DNA from: Dysosmobacter sp.
GTDB taxonomy: Bacteria > Bacillota > Clostridia > Oscillospirales > Oscillospiraceae
DNA length: 64,000 nucleotides
NCBI GenBank assembly: GCA_022778785.1
Contig: JALFSO010000068.1
Location: forward strand, 1-64,000
Direction: 5' to 3'
Positions 50,226 through 64,000 of this stretch are shown piece by piece (the stretch's first letter is position 1; every line of letters starts with the position of its first letter). The position numbers were made by a program, and so were the translations under genes. The notes below the pieces were generated by a model. It saw only the letters and a list, made by a program, of their open reading frames with translations, ran no database searches and was not told the DNA's origin.

Positions 50226-50915
50226 TCAGGCCTCCTCCGGACCGGCCTCCTCCGGCGCCGGCTGCGCAGGCTCCTCCCAATCCGTCATGGTGGCCACCAG
50301 ACGATAGATGGGCTGGCCAAGCTCATGGAACTTGGCCTCATAGTCCGTCATCACGCCCACGGGACCGTTCTCGTGGAGGTTCCGGGTGACCTCGGACAGA
50401 GTGAAGCCGAACTGGGGGAACTCCTCCAGGGAGAAATCGAACAACCCCATGTTGTCCGTCTTGAAGTGGATCTCTCCGCCGGGCCGCAGCACCTTCCGGT
50501 AGAGCTTCAGGAAGTTGCCGTGGGTCAGGCGGCGCTTGGCGTGGCGCTTGGTGGGCCAGGGATCGCAGAAGTTGATATAGATGCGGTCCACCTCACCGGG
50601 CCGGAAGAACAGGGGCAGCTGATCGGCGTTGGCGCTGACGAAGAAGACATTGTGCAGCTCCGCCGCTGTGCAGCGCTCCATGGCCACCACCATGGCGTCG
50701 GGGATCATCTCTACGGCGATGAACAGCACGTCCGGCTCCGCCTGGGCGGTGCCGGCGGTGAACCGGCCCTTTCCGCAGCCCAGCTCCACCCGCAGCTCCC
50801 GGGCCTCCGGCATCAGCTCCCGCCATTTGCCCGGCATCTCATAGGGTTCCTGGATGAGACAGGCCGCGCAGCGCTCCATCCGGGGCACCAGATTTTTCTT
50901 TTTCCGCATTCGCAT
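50226..50915 (-). CDS. trmB: tRNA (guanine-46-N7)-methyltransferase
   Basis: SAM-dependent enzyme that makes m7G46 in the tRNA variable loop. 229 residues from ATG 50915 (MRMRKKKNLVPRM), eight bases after GGAGG; an upstream in-frame ATG at 50948 is less likely. SAM motif VELGCGKGRFTAG and the TrmB signature INFCDPWPTKRHAKRRL are clear. The C-terminal end is Glu/Pro/Ala-rich and dispensable-looking. Divergent from the butyrate operon. Confidence 0.96.
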   Translation of the reverse strand: MRMRKKKNLVPRMERCAACLIQEPYEMPGKWRELMPEARELRVELGCGKGRFTAGTAQAEPDVLFIAVEMIPDAMVVAMERCTAAELHNVFFVSANADQLPLFFRPGEVDRIYINFCDPWPTKRHAKRRLTHGNFLKLYRKVLRPGGEIHFKTDNMGLFDFSLEEFPQFGFTLSEVTRNLHENGPVGVMTDYEAKFHELGQPIYRLVATMTDWEEPAQPAPEEAGPEEA

Positions 50916-50957
50916 TCGGATATCCTCCCATAATTGCTGAAAATTCACGACTGCTCT

Positions 50958-50986
50958 ATTTTATCATAGCTTCGGAATCGTGTAAA
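50958..50986 (-). promoter_or_regulatory. trmB promoter
   Basis: TTTACA (50986-50981), 17 bp, TAAAAT (50963-50958) on the minus strand. Confidence 0.78.
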
Positions 50987-51032
50987 TGCCGATTTTTTCC
51001 GGAGGGCCGTCGGATGCCGGGAGAGCACAGAA

Positions 51033-51048
51033 TGTTAAGCCCTTAACA
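51033..51048. promoter_or_regulatory. Rex operator
   Basis: TGTTAAGCCCTTAACA matches the Rex consensus TGTTAANNNNTTAACA exactly. Rex senses NADH/NAD and is known to repress crt-bcd-etf-hbd operons in Clostridia. The site lies about 80 bp upstream of the -35 of the promoter I see for crt. Confidence 0.85.
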
Positions 51049-51126
51049 TAATAGCAAAAATTTTAACGATATTTTGTGTGAAGTGTAAAAAAACAGAAAA
51101 TCCTCGAAAAGGGAGAGAAATGGGAC

Positions 51127-51155
51127 TTGATAATTGGGCGTCGAAAAACTATAAT
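51127..51155 (+). promoter_or_regulatory. butyrate operon promoter
   Basis: TTGATA (51127-51132), 17 bp, perfect TATAAT (51150-51155). It leaves a 5' leader of about 130 nt containing the hairpins ATGCCG/TGGCAT and CGCGCCG/CGGCGCG. Confidence 0.88.
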
Positions 51156-51294
51156 AACTCTGTGAGTATATAGGGCCATTCCATGCCGTTTTGGCATAAG
51201 GGAAACGCGCCGGGACCGGCGCGGGAGGGATGGCTCCGGAGCCTGAAGCGGGCGCCGGATCTCTGTGAATCTTTCCGATGAGGAGGAACTTCCC

Positions 51295-52071
51295 ATGGCG
51301 TTTGTGGAATTCGAAGTCAAGGGCCAGATCGGCCTGCTGACCATCAACCGTCCGGAGGCGCTGAACGCGCTGAACGACCAGGTGATCTCCCAGCTGGACA
51401 AGGTGCTGGACGGCATCGACCTCAACGAGGTGCGCTGCGTCATCGTCACCGGCGCGGGACAGAAGGCCTTCGTGGCCGGCGCGGATATCGCGCAGATGAA
51501 GGATCTGGACAAGATGGCCGGACAGGCCTTCGGCAAGCTGGGCAACGACGTGTTCCGCAAGCTGGAGACGCTGCCCATTCCCACCATCGCCGCGGTGAAC
51601 GGTTTTGCGCTGGGCGGCGGCTGTGAGCTGGCCATGAGCTGCGATATCCGTCTTGCCTCTGAGAACGCCGTCTTCGGCCAGCCGGAAGTGGGCTTGGGCA
51701 TCACCCCGGGCTTCGGCGGCACCCAGCGGATGGCCCGCCTGGTCGGCATGGGCAAGGCCAAGGAACTGATCTATACCGCCCGGAACATCAAGGCGCCTGA
51801 GGCACTGGCCTGCGGCCTGGTCCAGGCTGTGTATCCCGCCGAGGAGCTGATGGCCCAGGCGGAGAAGATGGCCCTGCGTATCGCCGGCAACGCCCCCATC
51901 GCCGTCCGCGCCTGCAAGCAGGCCATCAACGACGGCCTCCAGGTGGACATCGACGAGGGCATCGCCATGGAGGAGGGGCTGTTCGGCTCCTGCTTCGAGA
52001 CTCAGGACCAGCGCAATGCCATGACCGCTTTCGTGGAGAAGCGGAAGCACGACCCGTTTGTAAATTGCTGA
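51295..52071 (+). CDS. crt: 3-hydroxybutyryl-CoA dehydratase (crotonase)
   Basis: Dehydrates 3-hydroxybutyryl-CoA to crotonyl-CoA in butyrate synthesis. 258 residues, enoyl-CoA hydratase fold. The oxyanion-hole regions are FVAGADIAQM and GFALGGGCELAMSCD; the catalytic glutamates are in GFALGGGCEL and FGQPEVGLGITPGFGGTQR. Start at ATG 51295 with AGGAGGA eight bases upstream; a 10-codon extension is in frame but lacks support. First gene of crt-hbd-bcd-etfB-etfA. Confidence 0.96.
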   Translation: MAFVEFEVKGQIGLLTINRPEALNALNDQVISQLDKVLDGIDLNEVRCVIVTGAGQKAFVAGADIAQMKDLDKMAGQAFGKLGNDVFRKLETLPIPTIAAVNGFALGGGCELAMSCDIRLASENAVFGQPEVGLGITPGFGGTQRMARLVGMGKAKELIYTARNIKAPEALACGLVQAVYPAEELMAQAEKMALRIAGNAPIAVRACKQAINDGLQVDIDEGIAMEEGLFGSCFETQDQRNAMTAFVEKRKHDPFVNC

Positions 52072-52128
52072 ATTCTCGGCATTTATAAAATAAACATCCC
52101 TTAAATTCTAATCACAGGAGGAATCGCA

Positions 52129-52968
52129 ATGAAGGTAGCAGTCTTTGGTGCGGGAACGATGGGTTCCGGCATCGCTCAGGTCTTCGCAGCGAAGGGCCAC
52201 ACCGCCCTCATGTATGCCAGCAGCCCCGCGTCCGCCCAGCGGCACAAGGATAAGCTGGCCGCCTCTCTGGACAAGCGCGTTCAGAAGGGCAAGATGACCG
52301 AGGAGGCCAAGCAGGCCATCCTGAACAACATCCTGGTGGAGGAGAAGTCCGCCGCCGCCGATGCCGATCTGGTCATCGAGTGCGTCAAGGAGGACATGGC
52401 CACGAAGAAGGAGCTTTTGGGTGAGCTGGATGCCATCTGCAAGCCGGAGACCGTGTTTGCCTCCAATACATCTTCTCTGTCCGTGACGGAGATGGGCAAT
52501 GGCCTGAAGCATCCTGTCATCGGCATGCACTTCTTCAACCCCGTTCCCAGCATGAAGCTGGTGGAGGTCATCCGCGGCGCCAACACCACCCAGGAGACCT
52601 TCGACTTCGTCTACAACCTGTCCAAGGAGATCGGCAAGGATCCCGTGGAAGTGGCCGAGGCTCCCGGCTTTGTGGTCAACAAGATCCTGATCCCCATGAT
52701 CAACGAGGCCATCGGCCTGGTGGAGACGGGTGTCGCCTCTGTCGAGGACATCGACAAGGCAATGATGTTGGGTGCTAATCACCCCATGGGCCCCCTTGCC
52801 CTGGGTGATTTCATCGGCCTGGACGTGTGCCTGGCCATCATGGAGACCCTGTACAGCGAGACGGGCGATCCCAAGTACCGTCCCGCCCTGCTCCTGCGCA
52901 AGATGGTCCGCGGCGGCCTCCTGGGCAAAAAGAGCGGCAAGGGCTTCTATGATTATTCCAAGAAGTAA
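52129..52968 (+). CDS. hbd: 3-hydroxybutyryl-CoA dehydrogenase
   Basis: Reduces acetoacetyl-CoA to 3-hydroxybutyryl-CoA with NADH or NADPH. 279 residues. N-terminal Rossmann motif [16 protein letters not shown]; catalytic His in [18 protein letters not shown]-terminal [13 protein letters not shown] and [10 protein letters not shown], typical of Hbd. ATG preceded by AGGAGG. The second gene of the operon. The NAD(P) preference cannot be fixed by eye. Confidence 0.96.
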   Translation: MKVAVFGAGTMGSGIAQVFAAKGHTALMYASSPASAQRHKDKLAASLDKRVQKGKMTEEAKQAILNNILVEEKSAAADADLVIECVKEDMATKKELLGELDAICKPETVFASNTSSLSVTEMGNGLKHPVIGMHFFNPVPSMKLVEVIRGANTTQETFDFVYNLSKEIGKDPVEVAEAPGFVVNKILIPMINEAIGLVETGVASVEDIDKAMMLGANHPMGPLALGDFIGLDVCLAIMETLYSETGDPKYRPALLLRKMVRGGLLGKKSGKGFYDYSKK

Positions 52969-52992
52969 TTTTATAGTGAAGGAGTAAAAGGT

Positions 52993-54132
52993 ATGGATTT
53001 TCATCTGACTAGAGAGCAGCAGATGCTCCGTAAGATGTACCGCGAGTTCGCCGAGAATGAAGTCAAGCCCCTGGCCCAGGAAATCGACGAAGAAGAGCGG
53101 TTCCCCATGGAGACCGTCGAGAAGATGGCCAAGCTGGGGATGATGGGCATTTACTTCCCCAAGGAGTACGGCGGCGCCGGCGGCGACGTCCTCTCCTATG
53201 CCATGTGCGTGGAGGAGTTGGCCAAGGTCTGCGGCACCACCGCCGTCATCGTCTCCGCTCACACTTCCCTGTGCTGCGCCCCCATCTTTGAGCACGGCAC
53301 TGAGGAGCAGAAGAAGAAGTATCTGCCCGATCTGTGCTCCGGTCGTAAGATCGGCGCCTTCGGTCTGACCGAGCCCGGCGCCGGCACCGACGCCTCCGGC
53401 CAGCAGACCACCGCCGTCCTGGAGGGTGACCACTATGTGCTGAACGGCTCCAAGTGCTTCATCACCAACGGCAACGTGGCCGACACCTTCGTGGTCTTCG
53501 CTATGACCGACAAGAAGGCCGGCAACCACGGCATCTCCGCCTTCATCGTGGAGAAGGACTTCCCCGGCTTCTCTCAGGGCAAGCATGAGAAGAAGATGGG
53601 TATCCGCGGCTCCTCCACCTGCGACCTGATCTTCGAGGACTGCATCGTTCCCAAGGAGAACCTGCTGGGCAAGGAAGGCAAGGGCTTCAAGATCGCCATG
53701 CAGACCCTGGACGGCGGCCGTATCGGCATCGCCTCCCAGGCTCTGGGTCTGGCTGAGGGCGCCATTGACGAGGCTGTCAAGTACACCAAGGAGCGTGTCC
53801 AGTTCGGCCGTCCCCTGAGCAAGTTCCAGAACACCCAGTTCCAGCTGGCCGACATGGCCTGCCGCGCTCAGGCTGCCCAGTACGTTGTGTACGCTGCGGC
53901 TATGAAGAAGCAGAACCACGAGCCTTACAGCGACGCCGCCGCCATGGCCAAGCTGTTCGCTGCTGAGACCGCTTCTGACGTCACCCGCCGCGCCGTTCAG
54001 CTGTTCGGCGGCTATGGCTACACCCGTGAGTATCCCGTGGAGCGCATGATGCGCGACGCCAAGATCACCGAGATCTACGAAGGTACTTCTGAGGTCCAGC
54101 GCATGGTCATCGCCAAGCACCTGGGTCTGTAA
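52993..54132 (+). CDS. bcd: butyryl-CoA dehydrogenase
   Basis: FAD enzyme that reduces crotonyl-CoA to butyryl-CoA. 379 residues, the standard acyl-CoA dehydrogenase length. FGLTEPGAGTDASGQQT and CFITNG bind flavin and substrate. The catalytic glutamate lies in ITEIYEGTSEVQRMVIAKHL at the C-terminus. With EtfAB it can form the electron-bifurcating complex coupling crotonyl-CoA and ferredoxin reduction to NADH oxidation. The codons differ from neighbours (more GCT, CGT, AAG), which suggests very high expression. Confidence 0.96.
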   Translation: MDFHLTREQQMLRKMYREFAENEVKPLAQEIDEEERFPMETVEKMAKLGMMGIYFPKEYGGAGGDVLSYAMCVEELAKVCGTTAVIVSAHTSLCCAPIFEHGTEEQKKKYLPDLCSGRKIGAFGLTEPGAGTDASGQQTTAVLEGDHYVLNGSKCFITNGNVADTFVVFAMTDKKAGNHGISAFIVEKDFPGFSQGKHEKKMGIRGSSTCDLIFEDCIVPKENLLGKEGKGFKIAMQTLDGGRIGIASQALGLAEGAIDEAVKYTKERVQFGRPLSKFQNTQFQLADMACRAQAAQYVVYAAAMKKQNHEPYSDAAAMAKLFAAETASDVTRRAVQLFGGYGYTREYPVERMMRDAKITEIYEGTSEVQRMVIAKHLGL

Positions 54133-54154
54133 TTAAGAGGAGGTTTAGGTCGAA

Positions 54155-54958
54155 ATGAAAATTATCGTTTGTGTCAAGCAGGTTCCCGATACCTCCGGTA
54201 AGGTGGCCGTGAACCCCGATGGTACGCTGGACCGCGCTTCCATGCAGACCATCACCAACCCCGACGACCTGAACGCCGTCGAGGCCGCTCTGAAGCTGAA
54301 GGACGAGACCGGCTGCAAGGTCATCGTTGTCACCATGGGTCCTCCTCCCGCGGAGGGCATGCTGCGTGAGATCCTGGCCCGCGGCGCTGACGAGGCCGTT
54401 CTGGTCTCCGGCCGTGAGTTCGGCGGTTCCGATACTTACGCTACCTCTCAGATCCTGGCCGCTGCCATCAACCGCATCGGCGTGGAGCAGGACGACATCG
54501 TCATGTGCGGCCGTCAGGCCATCGACGGCGATACCGCCCAGGTCGGTCCCCAGATCGCTGAGAAGCTGCACCTGCCCCAGGTGACCTATGCCGCCGACAT
54601 CCATAAGGAAGGCGACACCATCACCGTCAAGCGTATGCTGGAAGACGGCTACATGACCATCAAGGTCCAGACTCCCTGCCTGCTGACCTGCATCAAGGAG
54701 CTGAACGAGCCCCGTTACATGAGCGTCGGCGGCGTCTTCGAGGCTTACAGCAAGCCCATGGAAGTGTTCGACTACAACGCTCTGAAGGACGATCCCCTGA
54801 TCGATCCCACCACCATCGGTCTGAAGGGCTCTCCCACCAACATCCTGACCTCCTTCACTCCTCCCCAGAAGGGTGCCGGCATGATGCTGGACGAGGGCGA
54901 CGACAAGGCGAACTGCGATAAGCTGGCCAGCCTGCTGGCTAAGAAGCACATCATCTGA
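54155..54958 (+). CDS. etfB: electron transfer flavoprotein beta subunit
   Basis: 267 residues. MKIIVCVKQVPDTSGKVAVNPDGTL in parts, VTMGPPPAEGMLREILARGADEAVLVS, and MCGRQAIDGDTAQVGPQIAEKL mark EtfB. It binds the bifurcating FAD between subunits in the Bcd-Etf family. Located 22 bp after bcd with AGAGGAGG. Pairs with etfA immediately downstream. Confidence 0.96.
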   Translation: MKIIVCVKQVPDTSGKVAVNPDGTLDRASMQTITNPDDLNAVEAALKLKDETGCKVIVVTMGPPPAEGMLREILARGADEAVLVSGREFGGSDTYATSQILAAAINRIGVEQDDIVMCGRQAIDGDTAQVGPQIAEKLHLPQVTYAADIHKEGDTITVKRMLEDGYMTIKVQTPCLLTCIKELNEPRYMSVGGVFEAYSKPMEVFDYNALKDDPLIDPTTIGLKGSPTNILTSFTPPQKGAGMMLDEGDDKANCDKLASLLAKKHII

Positions 54959-54980
54959 TCGAAAGGAGAAAGATAAGACT

Positions 54981-56117
54981 ATGGCTACTTTTAATAACAC
55001 TGATCTTGCTGCTTTCAAGGATGTGTGGGTCTTCTGCGAGCAGCGTCAGGGCAAGCTGATGCCCACCGACTTTGAGCTGATCTCCGAGGGCCGTCGTCTG
55101 GCCAACGAGCTGGGCGTCAACCTGTGCGGCCTGCTGCTGGGCGACAACGTTGAGGGTCTGGCCAAGGAGCTGGGCGGCTATGGCGCCGACAAGGTCTATG
55201 TCTGCGAGCATCCCCTGCTGAAGGACTACACCACCGACGCTTATGCCCACGTCATCTGCCAGGTCATCGAGGAGCTGAAGCCTGAGGCCTTCCTGATCGG
55301 CGCCACCAACATCGGCCGTGACCTGGGCCCCCGCTGCGCTGCCCGTCTGCACACCGGCCTGTGCGCTGACTGCACCCATCTGGACGTGGACATGGGCATC
55401 TACAAGGGCTTCCTGAAGGAGGCTTCCACTCTGCCCGAGGCCAAGATCGACGGCCTGAACTCCGCCATGGTTCTGGGAGAGAAGCACGATGTTTCCCGTG
55501 ATCTGAAGATGACCCGTCCCGCTTTCGGCGGTCACCTGATGGCCACCATCATCTGCCCCCGTTTCCGTCCCACCATGGCTACCGTCCGTCCCGGCGTTAT
55601 GAAGAAGGCTCCCTTCGATCAGGCCAAGGCTGACGCCTGCGTCATCGAGAAGCCCGCTTTCACCTTGACCGAGGACGACATCCAGACCGAGGTCGTTGAG
55701 ACCGTCAAGGCCGCCAAGAAGCTGGTCGACCTGATCGGCGCCGACTTCATCGTGTCCTGCGGCCGTGGCATCAGCAAGGATGTCGATCGCGGCATTCAGC
55801 TGGCTGAGGAACTGGCTGCCGAGCTGGGCGGCGTCGTGGGCGGCTCCCGTGCCGTCATCGACTCCGGCTGGATGACCGCCGACCATCAGGTCGGCCAGAC
55901 CGGCAAGACCGTGCATCCCAAGGTGTACGTGGCTCTGGGCATCTCCGGCGCCATTCAGCACAAGGCCGGCATGCAGGATTCCGAGTGCATCATCGCCGTC
56001 AACAAGAACGAGACCGCTCCCATCTTCGAGATCGCCGATTACGGCATCGTGGGCGACCTGTTCAAGGTGACTCCGCTGCTGACCGAGGCCATCCGCGCCG
56101 CCAAGGCTGCGAAGTAA
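54981..56117 (+). CDS. etfA: electron transfer flavoprotein alpha subunit
   Basis: 378 residues. N-terminal part resembles EtfB; the C-terminal FAD domain has CGRGISKDVDRGIQLAEELA, GGSRAVIDSGWMTADHQVGQTG in parts, and VHPKVYVALGISGAIQHKAGM, all diagnostic. No ferredoxin domain is attached, so it is the classical Bcd partner. Last gene of the operon. The strong hairpin after it ends transcription. No thiolase gene (thl) is in the operon; acetoacetyl-CoA must come from elsewhere. Confidence 0.96.
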   Translation: MATFNNTDLAAFKDVWVFCEQRQGKLMPTDFELISEGRRLANELGVNLCGLLLGDNVEGLAKELGGYGADKVYVCEHPLLKDYTTDAYAHVICQVIEELKPEAFLIGATNIGRDLGPRCAARLHTGLCADCTHLDVDMGIYKGFLKEASTLPEAKIDGLNSAMVLGEKHDVSRDLKMTRPAFGGHLMATIICPRFRPTMATVRPGVMKKAPFDQAKADACVIEKPAFTLTEDDIQTEVVETVKAAKKLVDLIGADFIVSCGRGISKDVDRGIQLAEELAAELGGVVGGSRAVIDSGWMTADHQVGQTGKTVHPKVYVALGISGAIQHKAGMQDSECIIAVNKNETAPIFEIADYGIVGDLFKVTPLLTEAIRAAKAAK

Positions 56118-56137
56118 GCATATTCTCTGAGTGCTTC

Positions 56138-56173
56138 AGAGGGCTGTCCGAAAGGACAGCCCTCTGCTTTTTC
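56138..56173 (+). terminator. butyrate operon terminator
   Basis: 12-bp perfect stem 56138-56149 / 56154-56165, GAAA loop, then GCTTTTT. Confidence 0.92.
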
Positions 56174-56205
56174 CGCCCGGGGAGAAAAAGAATCCCATGA
56201 AACAG

Positions 56206-56234
56206 TTGTAAAATCGGAAAAAACAGTGTATGAT
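56206..56234 (+). promoter_or_regulatory. promoter of the small membrane protein gene
   Basis: TTGTAA (56206-56211), 17 bp, TATGAT (56229-56234). Confidence 0.75.
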
Positions 56235-56321
56235 AGGTTCCATAATCAAAAGCTCACGGGACCGCGAACGGTCCGCGGAAGTGGCAGCACATTGAGAATA
56301 TGGAACAAGGAGGTCCGCAGC

Positions 56322-56507
56322 ATGAGCAAAACAGCACGTATGGTGATGAAGATCATCGGCGCGAGCCTGGCGTTCGCCGCGGTTGTCTGCCTGCTGATCG
56401 GCGGCTGGCATGATCTGTCCGTGGCGGGCAGCGGCATCAAGAAGAGCCTCAGCCGCAAGTTCAGCTCTGAGTATGACGACTACGACGACGAGGAGCTGTA
56501 CGAATAA
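56322..56507 (+). CDS. small single-pass membrane protein
   Basis: 61 residues from ATG 56322 (AAGGAGGT upstream). A basic N-terminus (MSKTARMVMK) is followed by one membrane helix (about 11-30, IIGASLAFAAVVCLLIGG) and a C-terminal tail that becomes very acidic (SSEYDDYDDEELYE). Own promoter and terminator. I do not recognise a family; a similar layout is seen in unstudied Clostridial proteins. Position just before rpoB is probably incidental because the terminator separates them. Confidence 0.75.
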   Translation: MSKTARMVMKIIGASLAFAAVVCLLIGGWHDLSVAGSGIKKSLSRKFSSEYDDYDDEELYE

Positions 56508-56518
56508 AACAGGATAAC

Positions 56519-56550
56519 AAAAGGGCCGTCCCGACGGGACGGCCCTTTTT
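56519..56550 (+). terminator. terminator of the small membrane protein gene
   Basis: 14-bp perfect stem 56519-56532 / 56536-56549, GAC loop, T-run at the end. Confidence 0.92.
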
Positions 56551-56584
56551 ATGTGCGCTTATTCAGAAAGCACACCAATATCTA

Positions 56585-56613
56585 TTGACAGAACAATTGA
56601 AACATGGTATAAT
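56585..56613 (+). promoter_or_regulatory. rpoBC promoter
   Basis: Perfect TTGACA (56585-56590), 17 bp, and TGGTATAAT giving both extended and perfect -10 (56605-56613). The strongest promoter visible in the window. It leaves a leader of about 210 nt containing a CCGGAG/CTCCGG stem near its end. Confidence 0.92.
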
Positions 56614-56829
56614 TAATCGCTTTTAATGACGGGATGATAGTTATCCATCCTTTTTACTACATTCAAGATAGCACATCTGACGAGAAAAAGCAATACCAGA
56701 GCGAATGAAATGTAACAACAAAGCCGCGTGTGTCAAAAAAGATGCAGGCGGCGCCGGAGCGCGTTGGATGAAAATACTCTGCCTGCCGGAGGGAGGTCGG
56801 TCTCTCCGGAAGGGCAAAAGAAAGGCTGC

Positions 56830-60582
<3,753 letters not shown>

Positions 60583-60636
60583 TTTGGAATCGCCGACAAA
60601 GACACATTCTGAATCATGTAAGGAGGATACAGCCAA

Positions 60637-64000
<3,364 letters not shown>

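Overview
The window looks like chromosome from a GC-rich (about 60% by eye) anaerobic Gram-positive of the class Clostridia, most likely a butyrate-forming gut member of the Oscillospiraceae (Flavonifractor, Lawsonibacter, Oscillibacter or Dysosmobacter relatives). The reasons are the crt-hbd-bcd-etfBA butyrate operon under a Rex-type operator, a T-box leader, TrmFO, a carbamate kinase/YgeW/YgeY cluster, small DUF6809-like and DUF6774-like proteins, and strong AGGAGG ribosome binding sites. The genus is an inference. I see no rRNA, tRNA, CRISPR array, prophage or intact insertion sequence. LAYOUT. 1-10.4 kb is housekeeping: the end of topA, a small XRE regulator, trmFO-plsX-acpP-rnc, uppP and ftsK. 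10.4-16.9 kb holds a frameshifted flavodoxin with a divergent HxlR regulator, a T-box-controlled aminotransferase with a Dabb-fold partner, a two-domain P-loop protein, and a TetR-MATE efflux operon. 17.0-24.0 kb holds an 8-oxoguanine deaminase-like amidohydrolase, then an MMPL exporter with a large secreted coiled-coil partner and a divergent TetR regulator. 24.1-29.0 kb encodes an SLH-DUF4358-DHHW surface protein, an NSS-type symporter and an orphan BMP-family binding lipoprotein. 29.2-36.8 kb is the most interesting catabolic locus. Carbamate kinase, YgeW and YgeY lie on the minus strand; a YheO-like PAS/HTH regulator, a 491-residue PLP enzyme and a threonine-synthase-like PLP enzyme lie on the plus strand. 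They diverge from two near-consensus promoters. 36.9-47.5 kb holds a GNAT, uridine kinase, a zinc-ribbon/Ig-like protein, an ABC exporter half, the YlmH-DUF4177-YnzC-XpaC operon, DUF421, an acyltransferase and a CLC transporter. 47.7-50.9 kb holds serC, serA and trmB. 51.0-56.1 kb is the butyrate operon. 56.3-64.0 kb holds a small membrane protein, rpoB and rpoC, which runs off the right edge. HOW THE GENES WORK TOGETHER. The 29-37 kb locus resembles the purine/ureido-compound fermentation module known from the E. coli ygeWXY-yqeA-ssnA region. There carbamoyl groups are passed to phosphate and then to ADP, giving ATP, while the carbon skeleton is deaminated by PLP enzymes. Here no YgeX is recognisable, and two other PLP enzymes occupy that position. 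The deaminase and BMP lipoprotein nearby fit purine scavenging but are not proven to belong. The butyrate operon reoxidises NADH through Hbd and Bcd-Etf, which suits Rex control. REGULATION. Near-consensus promoters (TTGACA/TATAAT-like, 16-17 bp spacing) can be read before many operons, and most convergent gene pairs share one GC-rich terminator hairpin. Several intergenic spacers carry small GC-rich hairpins, some with AAA/TTT triloops, that may be a dispersed repeat family.
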